A DNA stretch of 64,000 nucleotides from Paenibacillus sp. 1781tsa1 (GTDB lineage: Bacteria; Bacillota; Bacilli; Paenibacillales; Paenibacillaceae): positions 4,960,001 to 5,024,000 of the forward strand of contig NZ_JAMYWY010000001.1 of NCBI RefSeq assembly GCF_024159265.1, read 5' to 3'. Shown here one piece after another: positions 10,561 through 18,120 of the stretch. Positions within the stretch are counted from its first letter, which is position 1, and every line of letters starts with the position of its first letter. The position numbers were made by a program, and so were the translations under genes. The notes beneath the pieces were generated by a model that worked only from the letters and a program-made list of their open reading frames with translations, ran no database searches and had not been told where the DNA came from.

Positions 10561-10740
10561 TTAGGTGGCGCTACGGCGACGAATTGTTCCTCTGATCGCT
10601 GTTGTCTCCAGATTTTTTGATTCCCTTCTTATAGGGAAAACCCGGTGACAAAGGCGCACGCTTCGCTTCTTCAGATTCGATTTCGTCCCCTCCACTACGC
10701 TTGCACGAAGCACCGTATCTTTCGAATTGGGGTGCGGCAA
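10561..10740. repeat. 180-bp tandem repeat, copy 2
   Basis: Second copy, differing from copy 1 at only a few positions between 10594 and 10740. It carries the same TTCCCT/AGGGAA stem flanked by an imperfect outer arm (CCAGATTTT against AAAACCCGG). Confidence 0.9.
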
Positions 10741-10935
10741 TTGGATGACGCTACGGCGACGAATTGTTCCTCTGATCGCTGTTATCCCCAGATTTTTCGA
10801 TTCCCTTTCTTTAAAGGGAAAATCCGGAGATAAAGGCGAGCGCTTCGCTTCTTCGGCAACAATTTCGTCTTCTTCGCTACGTTTACACGAATGACCGTAT
10901 CTTTTAAATGAGGGGACGAATTTAGGTCGCTTCCC
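10741..10935. repeat. Tandem repeat, copy 3 (more diverged)
   Basis: Third copy, clearly related but more diverged. Its inner stem is longer (TTCCCTTT/AAAGGGAA), with both arms changed so that pairing is kept. Similarity fades after about 10922. The remaining bases to 11020 hold a short inverted repeat (CTTACTCAT/ATGAGTTAAG, 10971–10992) and the ribosome-binding site of the next gene. Confidence 0.85.
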
Positions 10936-11020
10936 TCTGAATTCCTTTAGGCTTGTCATGGTTGTCTTTTCTTACTCATAGGATGAGTTAAGGAACCCGG
11001 ACGGAAGGAATGATGTTTCT

Positions 11021-12022
11021 ATGTTTAGAGATGTGATATTGCCCCTACTCTATGGGCTTATTATCTTTTTTGGTGGCATGAAGCTAATGGAAACGGCCTT
11101 GCAGCGTATGGCAGGGCCCATGTTGGCAGGTTGGCTCAATCGCGCCACCTCTGCCCCATGGAAAGGCATGGCCTTCAGTGCAGGTGCAACGGCCTTGTTA
11201 CAGAGCAGTACGGCGGTCACCGTACTCACCATTGGACTGGCTAATGCCCGATTAATCACCTATGGACGCACGCTCGGCATCATCCTCGGTACCAACATCG
11301 GGACATGTCTGACGACGGAGCTGGTGGGACTGCAGATCGGACGTGCTTCCCTGCCATTGCTTGTCCTGTCGCTGACGGGCTGGGCCATGTTTGTTGTTCT
11401 TGGTGAACGTAATTTGGCTGCTCCTGAACACACGCGCCGGACTCTGTTTAACATCCAGTACAGCTTCCTAGCAACTGCGGGATTTGCACTTGTTATGACA
11501 GGCATTCAGGTGATGCAATCCATTGCCTTACCCTTAAGGAGCATGGGCGTATTTCAATGGTTTCTCGACCGCTCGGCCGACAGCTTGTGGTGGGGCTTCC
11601 TGGCAGGTGCCTGTCTGACAGCGCTCATTCACAGCAGCGCAGCTGTCATTAGCATGGCGATTACGCTCGCAGCCACAGGGGTATTACCTGTGGAGATCGG
11701 CATCGCCATTGTGATCGGGTCCAACGTGGGGACCTGCATCACCGCTGTGATCGCTGCCGCGGGCGGAGCATCCGCAGGCAAATTTGTCGCAGCCTCCCAT
11801 GTTGTATTAAACATTGCGGGAGCGCTGCTCTTTATGCCGCTGATCGGCCAGCTGCATGCAGCTTCGGCCTGGCTGTCAGCGGACAACGGGGCACAGATTG
11901 CGCATGCCCAGACCCTTTTTAACATCACCAGTTCACTGCTTGCTTTGCCATTCTGTTACTTGCCAATCTGGCACAAAAAACCACCGGTCCACGCCCCTGC
12001 GGCGAAGTCACCCGTGGCTTGA
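11021..12022 (+). CDS. Na+/Pi cotransporter family membrane protein
   Basis: Membrane protein of the NptA/PhoU-less Na/Pi symporter family, probably moving phosphate or a related anion with sodium. Two inverted-repeat halves each contain the family signature: LLQSSTAVTVLTIGLANA with GTNIGTC in the first and IHSSAAVISMAITLAATG with GSNVGTC in the second. About eight hydrophobic segments span the 333 residues. There is no C-terminal PhoU-like domain, so this is the short form. AAGGAATG lies upstream of the ATG. It stands alone on the plus strand, ends 61 bp from the convergent Nudix gene and has no obvious terminator. The substrate is inferred from family only. Confidence 0.85.
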   Translation: MFRDVILPLLYGLIIFFGGMKLMETALQRMAGPMLAGWLNRATSAPWKGMAFSAGATALLQSSTAVTVLTIGLANARLITYGRTLGIILGTNIGTCLTTELVGLQIGRASLPLLVLSLTGWAMFVVLGERNLAAPEHTRRTLFNIQYSFLATAGFALVMTGIQVMQSIALPLRSMGVFQWFLDRSADSLWWGFLAGACLTALIHSSAAVISMAITLAATGVLPVEIGIAIVIGSNVGTCITAVIAAAGGASAGKFVAASHVVLNIAGALLFMPLIGQLHAASAWLSADNGAQIAHAQTLFNITSSLLALPFCYLPIWHKKPPVHAPAAKSPVA

Positions 12023-12083
12023 TGATCTGCCTATCAGACCCCCAGAGCGCGCGGCTAACTGACCAAGACTAGAACTAAGTTCG

Positions 12084-12518
12084 TTATACGTTAATGCCTA
12101 ACTTGTTCAGTGCTACACGCAGGATATCATCGTTATTATCATATCCGCTCTGCTGCTGTCTGGACCATGCTTCTTCTGGAGCGTACCAATCCACACCCTT
12201 GATTTCTTCAATCTGAGGCTGCAGATCACCACTTTCGGCTTCAACGAGATAATAATGAACTTCCTTGTCCACGGGGCCAAACTCTGCATGTTGGTACGTA
12301 TAAGCAATGATATCAACGGGCTCTACAATGCGACCCACCATGCCTGTCTCTTCCAAAATCTCGCGTAATGCCGTCTGTTCGATTGTTTCTCCATCTTCCA
12401 TTTTGCCCTTGGCGAGAGTTGTTTTACCATAACGATCTACGATAAGCTGAATTTGAAGACGTCCGTCTTCCCCTGTTCTATAAACAACTCCGCCTGCTGA
12501 AATTTCTTTTTTGTTCAT
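12084..12518 (-). CDS. Nudix hydrolase
   Basis: Hydrolase of nucleoside-diphosphate-linked compounds. The full Nudix box (G-x5-E-x7-REUxEExGU) is present from GKMEDGE through REILEETGM at about residues 38–60. The ATG at 12518 was chosen because GGGGGAG lies 6 bases upstream; a longer frame starting at 12542 would bury that site. The product is 144 residues, a usual size. Substrate cannot be told; the compact form with AGGVVYR near the start resembles house-cleaning or Ap4A-type enzymes. It lies on the same strand as mtaB but 113 bp downstream. Confidence 0.88.
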   Translation of the reverse strand: MNKKEISAGGVVYRTGEDGRLQIQLIVDRYGKTTLAKGKMEDGETIEQTALREILEETGMVGRIVEPVDIIAYTYQHAEFGPVDKEVHYYLVEAESGDLQPQIEEIKGVDWYAPEEAWSRQQQSGYDNNDDILRVALNKLGINV

Positions 12519-12631
12519 CGTGCTCTCCCCCATCGAATTCAATATCTTTATCTTATTTTTTGCAAAAGAAGGACCTCATCTCCCCGGGTAAGCTCCCCAA
12601 GGAAATGAAATCCTTGTTTCTGACGCCTCGA

Positions 12632-13978
12632 TCACATCGCGGCGGACTTAAGATTCTCTTCCAACACCCGTACCAGCGTAGCCTGACTCTCGTTGACACC
12701 AGCTTCAACCACTTTGACTCGGCACACTTTACCGACCATATCCATGGTTCCGTCAAAGACCAGTTGAATGTAGTTGTCGCTATAACCGTGCAGCTTGCCA
12801 CTTCCCTCGCGGCCCTTGGCTTCACCTTCGGGAATAACATCCAGTACCTGTCCGACAAACTGCTTAGCGTACTCCAGCTGCATCTGCTCAGACAAGTCAA
12901 TCAGTTCATGCACACGTGCATTTTTGACCTCTTCGTCCACCTGATCTTCCATTCGTGCTGCTGGCGTACCCGTACGCTTGGAATAAGGGAATACATGCAT
13001 TTCGGAGAAACCGATCTTCCGCATCAGCTCATAGCCATTACGATACATTTCATCGGTCTCACCCGGAAATCCAACAATAATGTCTGTCGTAATCGCCACA
13101 TCCGGCATTGCTTCCCGAATGCGAAGCATCTTATTATAAAACTCTTCTGTCGTATATTTGCGGCGCATGCGTTTCAACACCGTATCATCCCCCGCTTGCA
13201 GCGGAATATGGAAGTGACGAACGAGTTTATCCGAACGTTTGATCACGTCGAGCATGCGGTCATCGATCTGGCTGGCTTCAATCGAGCTGATTCGAATACG
13301 CTCCAGCCCCTCTACCTTGTCCAGGTCCCACAGCAGATCGGTGAGATCATAATTCTCCATGTCATCGCCATACCCACCTGTATGAATACCCGTCAGAACA
13401 ATCTCCTTGTATCCTGCGTGTACGAGTTGATGAGCCTGTTGAATAATGCTGTTTGCCTCACGGCTGCGTGAGAGACCCCGAGACCACGGAATAATGCAGA
13501 ATGTACAGAAGTTATTGCAACCATCCTGAATCTTCAGGAATGCGCGGGTACGGTCAGCAAAATCCGGTACGTCCATTTCTTCAAATACACGGGTTTTCAT
13601 AATATTACGTACCGCGTTAACCGGTTCACGGGACTCCTGAATTTCATTAATATATGGCAAAATCTTGTCACGGTCCTGTGTACCGATAACCAGATCCACC
13701 CCTGGGATATCCAGAATCTCTGCCGGAGAAGTCTGCGCGTAGCAGCCTGTAACGGCCACGATCGCATCCGGGTTGCGCCGAATAGCACGACGAATAATTT
13801 GACGGCTCTTTTTGTCGCCGGTATTGGTTACTGTACAAGTATTAATCAAGTATACATCCGCTGTCTGTTCATCAAAGTCCACTTGATCGTAACCTTCGTT
13901 TTTGAACAATTGCCAAATCGCCTCTGTATCATAGAAATTAACTTTGCAGCCTAAGGTGTAAAACGCCACGGATGGCAT
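12632..13978 (-). CDS. mtaB: MtaB, tRNA t6A37 methylthiotransferase
   Basis: Radical-SAM enzyme that converts t6A to ms2t6A at position 37 of ANN-decoding tRNAs. The N-terminal MTTase domain has the expected cysteines (TLGCKVN, INTCTV, VTGCYAQ). The radical-SAM CxxxCxxC reads CNNFCTFC, and a TRAM-like tail follows. The 448-residue length is normal. It follows rsmE with a 2-bp gap, the same order as B. subtilis yqeU–yqeV, so it belongs to the prmA-linked operon. Confidence 0.95.
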   Translation of the reverse strand: MPSVAFYTLGCKVNFYDTEAIWQLFKNEGYDQVDFDEQTADVYLINTCTVTNTGDKKSRQIIRRAIRRNPDAIVAVTGCYAQTSPAEILDIPGVDLVIGTQDRDKILPYINEIQESREPVNAVRNIMKTRVFEEMDVPDFADRTRAFLKIQDGCNNFCTFCIIPWSRGLSRSREANSIIQQAHQLVHAGYKEIVLTGIHTGGYGDDMENYDLTDLLWDLDKVEGLERIRISSIEASQIDDRMLDVIKRSDKLVRHFHIPLQAGDDTVLKRMRRKYTTEEFYNKMLRIREAMPDVAITTDIIVGFPGETDEMYRNGYELMRKIGFSEMHVFPYSKRTGTPAARMEDQVDEEVKNARVHELIDLSEQMQLEYAKQFVGQVLDVIPEGEAKGREGSGKLHGYSDNYIQLVFDGTMDMVGKVCRVKVVEAGVNESQATLVRVLEENLKSAAM

Positions 13979-13980
13979 AA

Positions 13981-14745
13981 TTACATTCCTCCCATTTCTC
14001 CGGATTCATATAGCACGCAAGTTAGTGCTGCCATTCCAGCTGTCTCAGCACGCAAAATGCGTTTGCCCAGTCCAACAGATACAGCACCTGCCTGATCAGC
14101 CTCTGCCGTCTCCTTCTCAGAAAATCCACCTTCCGGTCCAACAACGATCAGTACTTCTGCACTTGCATCAGGTGCAAGCTGCTCAACAAACGGTTTCAAT
14201 GCATCTCTCAGCTGTTTACCGTTTTCTTTCTCATAACAATAACATACCAGGCTATAGCCCTCAAAAGAAGATAACAGCCCTTTCCAGGAAAGCGGCTGCT
14301 CGACGGATGGAATGCGATTCCGGTGACTCTGTTCGGCAGCTTCCTTGGCAATTTTCCGCCACCGTTCCAACCGTTTGCCTTCTTTCTTGGCATCATATTG
14401 CACAATTGTACGTTCTGATAGGAAGGGTACAAAAGATACCGCCCCGATCTCCGTACATCTCTGGATGACTGTTTCCATCTTGTCGCCCTTGGGCAAACTC
14501 TGTGCCACAGTTACTCGAATCCGTGCTTCACGGTCCATCTCGAGAGGTTCCACAATATTCGCTGTTACTTGGCCAACTTCAATGGTCTCAATTTCCACGA
14601 GTGCTTCTCTGGAGTTTCCGTCACTGACAATCAGTTTATCTCCAGGTTTACCACGCATGACCTTGCCGATATGGCGTGCATCATCACCTGTGATAATCAC
14701 AGCGTGTTCATTAAACTGTTCTGCAGATACAAAATATCGCTGCAT
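13981..14745 (-). CDS. rsmE: RsmE, 16S rRNA m3U1498 methyltransferase
   Basis: SPOUT-class methyltransferase for U1498 of 16S rRNA. It begins MQRYFV, has the early DARHIGKVMRGKPGD block of the PUA-like domain and ends with the trefoil-knot motifs VVGPEGGFSEKE and LGKRILRAETA. Its 254 residues are typical. It sits 2 bp upstream of mtaB. A possible promoter lies 80–110 bp upstream, so it may be transcribed apart from prmA. Confidence 0.95.
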   Translation of the reverse strand: MQRYFVSAEQFNEHAVIITGDDARHIGKVMRGKPGDKLIVSDGNSREALVEIETIEVGQVTANIVEPLEMDREARIRVTVAQSLPKGDKMETVIQRCTEIGAVSFVPFLSERTIVQYDAKKEGKRLERWRKIAKEAAEQSHRNRIPSVEQPLSWKGLLSSFEGYSLVCYCYEKENGKQLRDALKPFVEQLAPDASAEVLIVVGPEGGFSEKETAEADQAGAVSVGLGKRILRAETAGMAALTCVLYESGEMGGM

Positions 14746-14778
14746 TAGTCAATCCACCCATTCTGTCCTGTTATGACT

Positions 14779-14812
14779 GGAATTCACCCCGCCTAATGAC
14801 AGGCGTGAATCC
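14779..14812 (-). other. Hairpin in the rsmE leader
   Basis: GATTCACGCCT pairs with AGGCG..GTGAATTC around a short loop, with two extra bases on one side. No T-run follows, so it is more likely an mRNA structure than a terminator. Confidence 0.45.
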
Positions 14813-14826
14813 AATCGCCACAGATG

Positions 14827-14855
14827 ATCATACAACTTTTACGTGTTTCTGACCA
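14827..14855 (-). promoter_or_regulatory. Candidate sigma-A promoter for rsmE
   Basis: On the minus strand: TGGTCA, 17-base spacer, TATGAT. The -35 matches 4 of 6 consensus bases and the -10 matches 5 of 6. It lies in the 138-bp gap between the M50 gene and rsmE. Confidence 0.4.
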
Positions 14856-14883
14856 GTATTCCGGTCCAATACCAGATGCACTT

Positions 14884-15564
14884 TTAGCGATATAATTCAA
14901 TAATCAGACCTACCAGATCCATATACATGTTATTTGCAAATACATATAACGGTTGAATTGTTACAGCCTGCAATGGCGGGATAACCAGAATCAGCAGGAA
15001 AATAAAGATGGACCATTGTTCCACACCCTGCAGCTTGCGACTGAGGGGCCTTGGCAATACATCTTCAAGAATACGATAACCATCCAATGGCGGAAGAGGA
15101 ATCAGATTAAACATAAACAGGAAAAAGTTCGTTATGCTGAACATAGGTAAAAACGTCATCAGGGCTGTAACCACTCGCTCATTCTCAATGTTGCCCAGTA
15201 CACCTGATCCAAACAGACAACCATAGACAATGGCACCAATAATGGCGAGCAGCAGATTACTCAGAGGACCTACGACAGATACGATAGTCCCCATCAATCT
15301 CGGCTTGTCAAAATTCGCACGATTTACAGGAACTGGGCGCGCCCAACCGAAGCCTGCAATAACAAGCAGTAACACACCCAGCAGATCAAAGTGCACGACC
15401 GGATTCAGCGTAACTCTTCCAAGCAGCTTAGCTGTTGGATCACCAAATTTGTTGGCAAAATACGCATGTGAGAATTCATGCACCGTAAATGCGATCAGGA
15501 TGGTCAGCAGGAAGAATGGTAATTGATCAATCGGAAGGCGAAAGAACCGTTCCAGGAAGTCCAT
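14884..15564 (-). CDS. Site-2 protease (M50) family membrane protein
   Basis: Predicted intramembrane zinc metalloprotease of the short YwhC-like group. HEFSH near residue 29 is the HExxH zinc motif, and PLDGYRIL near 160 supplies the second metal-binding block. About five hydrophobic segments fill the 226 residues, with no PDZ domain. It starts 3 bp after the prmA stop, so the two are likely co-transcribed. This gene is not present between prmA and rsmE in B. subtilis. The target protein is unknown. Confidence 0.88.
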   Translation of the reverse strand: MDFLERFFRLPIDQLPFFLLTILIAFTVHEFSHAYFANKFGDPTAKLLGRVTLNPVVHFDLLGVLLLVIAGFGWARPVPVNRANFDKPRLMGTIVSVVGPLSNLLLAIIGAIVYGCLFGSGVLGNIENERVVTALMTFLPMFSITNFFLFMFNLIPLPPLDGYRILEDVLPRPLSRKLQGVEQWSIFIFLLILVIPPLQAVTIQPLYVFANNMYMDLVGLIIELYR

Positions 15565-15567
15565 ACG

Positions 15568-16533
15568 TTACCCCTTTCTGGCTACATACGCCAGCCAATC
15601 CTCATCACGGTGGATCGCACTCACTTCAAACCCGGAGGCTACCAGTGCATCATGTACAACCTGCTCTTTGTTCTTCCAAATGCCTGACACAATATAGGTG
15701 CCACCAGACTCAAGCGCATTATACACATCGTCCACGAACAACAAAATGATCTCAGCCAGAATGTTTGCCACAACAACCTTAACCGGCAGTTGCACACCAA
15801 GCGCAGGGTCCTGACTTCCGAGGACGGACAACAGATCACTTTCTTTAACCGTAATTTGTTGCTCCAGCCCATTCAGTTCCACATTCTCCCTGGCACTGAT
15901 TACCGCAACCGGATCAAGATCGAGCGCTAGCACATGTTTTGCCCCGAGTTTAATCGCGCCTATAGCCAAGATACCAGAACCTGTACCTACATCAATGACT
16001 TCCTCGCCGCCCTGAATAACCGTTTCCAGTGTGCGCAAGCAGAGGGAGGTCGTTGGATGTGTTCCTGTACCAAAGGCCATGCCTGGATCAAGCTCAATGA
16101 TTTTCTCATCCGGACTTTCTGGCGTATACTCTTCCCACGTTGGTTTAATCGTCAGACGTTCCGATACACGTACCGGCTTGAAATATTGCTTCCAAGCTGT
16201 TGCCCAGTCATTTTCATCCACTGTACGCGTCTCATAACGAACCTCACCTGTATCAATTCCGAATTCAGAGAGTTCCTCAATTCTCGGATGAACTTCTGAC
16301 TGTAGTGCAACCATATCCGTACCTTCGGAGAAGTACCCTTTGATGACCGCAAAGCCTTCCGGAATATCATTCAAAGGAACGTCGTATAACTCACCATATG
16401 TTGTGTCCCGTTTTTTATTTAAAGTACCGGACTCTTCAATCGAAACCCCTCCAGCACCCGCTTCATGTAAAAAATTCGAAATCATCTCCACAGCTTCTTC
16501 TGTGGTATGTATTGTTAGTTCATGCCATAACAT
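15568..16533 (-). CDS. prmA: PrmA, ribosomal protein L11 methyltransferase
   Basis: Trimethylates ribosomal protein L11. The N-terminal substrate-binding domain (MLWHELTIHTT, DENDWATAWKQYFKP) is followed by GMAFGTGTHPTT, the SAM motif VIDVGTGSGILAIGA and VVANILAEII. The ATG at 16533 is preferred: GGAGG lies 11 bases upstream and the encoded MLWHE is the family N-terminus. Starting at 16569 would add 12 residues with no such signal. It has 321 residues. In B. subtilis prmA directly follows dnaJ; here a terminator and a small gene group separate them. Confidence 0.95.
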   Translation of the reverse strand: MLWHELTIHTTEEAVEMISNFLHEAGAGGVSIEESGTLNKKRDTTYGELYDVPLNDIPEGFAVIKGYFSEGTDMVALQSEVHPRIEELSEFGIDTGEVRYETRTVDENDWATAWKQYFKPVRVSERLTIKPTWEEYTPESPDEKIIELDPGMAFGTGTHPTTSLCLRTLETVIQGGEEVIDVGTGSGILAIGAIKLGAKHVLALDLDPVAVISARENVELNGLEQQITVKESDLLSVLGSQDPALGVQLPVKVVVANILAEIILLFVDDVYNALESGGTYIVSGIWKNKEQVVHDALVASGFEVSAIHRDEDWLAYVARKG

Positions 16534-16613
16534 ACTCGGTTTTTCCTCCTCATTTTTCAAACATCCCAACTATTGTACTACACAAGCGAGCCGGAGTACA
16601 AAGCCGCACCAGT

Positions 16614-16663
16614 AAAAGAAAAACAAAACAGGATATCCGCAGTCTGACTGCTCGAATATCCTG
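16614..16663 (-). terminator. Terminator after the small stress-like operon
   Basis: CAGGATAT/ATATCCTG outer arms with a GCAGTC/GACTGC inner stem, then TTTTGTTTTTC on the minus strand. It ends the 17288–16724 unit ahead of prmA. Confidence 0.8.
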
Positions 16664-16723
16664 TCGTCTAATCAACCATATCTGTTTCATTTACTTCAGC
16701 ATTTTGCAACATTCGAATCTCAT

Positions 16724-17116
16724 TTAGCAAAAACGTCCACCATTCTGCGTGATCATCTCTGCGGCTTGCGGGAGCGAATCGTTGGATACGGACACGGTCA
16801 GCAAAATTTCTTGTTTTAACCTGTTTGCCGATTTCTCTTCGGGTGTATCGTACACCTGACCATTGGACAGCATTTCGGTTTCATCACTAATCAGAGCAAG
16901 TACATTCAGTTCACCACTGAATCCGCCGACTATGGCTGTAGGAGAATTATCAGAGCCCGTAACATCGTGTGAGTCCAATGCAGACTCTTCATTGCCAAGG
17001 CTCTCGATACTTAATTGGTTCGGGTGCAACAATTCCAAGGCTCTGCGTGCAGACTCGGCCTCAGTCCAGCTTGTAAAAACAGCTTCGAGGGTCACTGCCG
17101 AGCGATCTTCAGTCAT
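16724..17116 (-). CDS. Conserved hypothetical protein, paralogue of the 17.5-kb gene
   Basis: Function not recognised. The 130-residue product has an N-terminal part resembling the alpha/beta 'general stress protein 17M/YflT' style (VFTSWTEAESARRALELL), a variable middle and a C-terminal strand–helix, EILLTVSVSNDSLPQAAEMI, ending QNGGRF. The neighbouring gene at 17511 shares this plan (VLLTVIVDE…IIEQAGGMI), so the two appear to be diverged duplicates (inference). The ATG at 17116 has GGGAG 4 bases upstream and overlaps the preceding YfhD-like gene by 8 bp; a start at 17152 would overlap that gene further. It is followed by a strong terminator. Confidence 0.7.
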   Translation of the reverse strand: MTEDRSAVTLEAVFTSWTEAESARRALELLHPNQLSIESLGNEESALDSHDVTGSDNSPTAIVGGFSGELNVLALISDETEMLSNGQVYDTPEEKSANRLKQEILLTVSVSNDSLPQAAEMITQNGGRFC

Positions 17117-17288
17117 GAAGCTCCCGTCCCTGACGTCGATCAGCCGCTTCACTGCGGCGTAATGCTTCTATATCTTCATGATCCGCAGCTTCAGCGCTGA
17201 ATTCCACGTCTTCATTTTTAGCGGATTGCATCCGTTTCATCTTTTCCGTTTTCGTTAGAATCTTGCCTGGACGTTCATGTTCTGCCAT
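17109..17288 (-). CDS. YfhD-like small acidic protein
   Basis: A 59-residue protein. It begins MAEHERPGKILTKTEKMKR and contains DVEFSAEAADHEDIEAL then RRSEAADRRQ, the pattern I associate with the YfhD family of small Bacillales proteins of unknown function. The ATG at 17288 has a GGAGGAG site 7 bases upstream, which makes it a convincing gene despite its length. Its TGA overlaps the start of the next gene by 8 bp, implying coupling. It is charged, without membrane segments or signal peptide. A 17-bp perfect palindrome sits 38 bp upstream. Confidence 0.75.
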   Translation of the reverse strand: MAEHERPGKILTKTEKMKRMQSAKNEDVEFSAEAADHEDIEALRRSEAADRRQGRELHD

Positions 17289-17325
17289 TGTAATGCTCCT
17301 CCTTCAAATTAAAATGAACCAATAC

Positions 17326-17342
17326 GTGTTACACTGTAACAC
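17326..17342. promoter_or_regulatory. Perfect 17-bp palindrome, possible operator
   Basis: GTGTTACA-C-TGTAACAC reads the same on both strands. It lies 38–54 bp upstream of the YfhD-like start, where a repressor would block transcription. The core TACA/TGTA recalls BlaI/CopY-type operators, but with a one-base centre; the regulator is unknown. Confidence 0.5.
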
Positions 17343-17360
17343 TCCGATTGTAGTCCCATC

Positions 17361-17450
17361 CTCCGATCGCTGTTATCCCCAGATTTTTTTTAACTCCCTT
17401 CTTCAAAGGGAAAATCCGTTGATAAAGGCGAACGCTTCGCTTCTTCAGAT
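17361..17450. repeat. Partial dispersed copy of the 180-bp repeat
   Basis: About 90 bp match the core of the tandem repeats at 10.4–10.9 kb: CTCCGATCGCTGTTATCCCC, the CCCTT/AAAGGG stem and AACGCTTCGCTTCTTCAGAT. The stem bases differ from the other copies but still pair. It lies between two small paralogous genes. Confidence 0.85.
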
Positions 17451-17510
17451 TGGTTCTACACTCTCCGTTAAAGTGTAATTATCTGTCCATCTTATATAAA
17501 TTTCCTGAAA

Positions 17511-17879
17511 CTAGATCATTCCACCGGCTTGTTCGATTATGGACATGGCGCGGTGATGTACCGATTCATCTACGATGACAGTAAGTAATACATCCCTTCC
17601 TGTAGGTCCACCTTGTCCACCATCACTCATGCCGCTTGCAGAAGGGTCCGCCGCAGCCATGATTCCAGCACTGGCATTTGTTTGCATCGAATCGGGCACC
17701 CATGATGAAAAACTGCCGGAAACGCCCGGCTTGTAGGAAGCCCCGCTTGGTCCTACACCCGCATATCGGCTGAATCGATTAATGGACAGGTCCTCCACTC
17801 GCAATGCCTCCAGTTTTTTGGCTGCCCCTTGAGCCTGCTCCGGGCTGTGAAAATACGCCAAAATATTTTTCTCGGTCAT
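17511..17879 (-). CDS. Conserved hypothetical protein, YflT/GSP17M-like N-terminus
   Basis: Function not recognised. Of the 122 residues, the first 40 (ILAYFHSPEQAQGAAKKLEAL, then LSINRFSRYAG) look like the strand–helix start of the heat-induced stress protein YflT group. The middle is Gly/Ser/Ala-rich and probably disordered, and the end (VLLTVIVDE…IIEQAGGMI) matches the paralogue at 16724. I favour the ATG at 17879, with AGGTGA five bases upstream; an in-frame GTG at 17888 is possible. It may be membrane-surface or stress related, but this rests on weak similarity only. Confidence 0.7.
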   Translation of the reverse strand: MTEKNILAYFHSPEQAQGAAKKLEALRVEDLSINRFSRYAGVGPSGASYKPGVSGSFSSWVPDSMQTNASAGIMAAADPSASGMSDGGQGGPTGRDVLLTVIVDESVHHRAMSIIEQAGGMI

Positions 17880-18057
17880 CCGCTTCACCTGCTTCCCTAA
17901 TTTCTCGCATATCAGCTATGCATATCATTCTCGCCATGCTATCTTTCCGCAAGACCGCTCAGAATATACCGAAAAGCTCCCACAAATTGCTTTCGTTCTT
18001 CGTAGCATATATCCATGGATTTTGCCAAAACCACTGAACCACTAAAAAAAGACGTAC

Positions 18058-18098
18058 AAAAAAGGACACCCTGCGGTAAAAACCGCTGTGGTGTCCTT
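18058..18098 (-). terminator. dnaJ terminator
   Basis: Long hairpin (AAGGACACC/GGTGTCCTT with inner GCGGT/ACCGC) followed by six T on the minus strand, 22 bp after the dnaJ stop. Confidence 0.92.
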
Positions 18099-18120
18099 AT
18101 GGACTTGCTATATGTTATTC

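Noticed and set aside
10366..10935. CRISPR array
   Set aside because: The units are 180 bp, tandem and without unique spacers; no cas genes are present.
10348..10959. Open frames across the tandem repeats
   Set aside because: They arise because the repeat period is 180 bp, a multiple of three. The encoded sequence simply repeats and has no family resemblance or ribosome-binding site.
12560..13471. 303-codon plus-strand frame
   Set aside because: It lies antisense to mtaB, whose motifs are complete. The translation has no recognisable domain.
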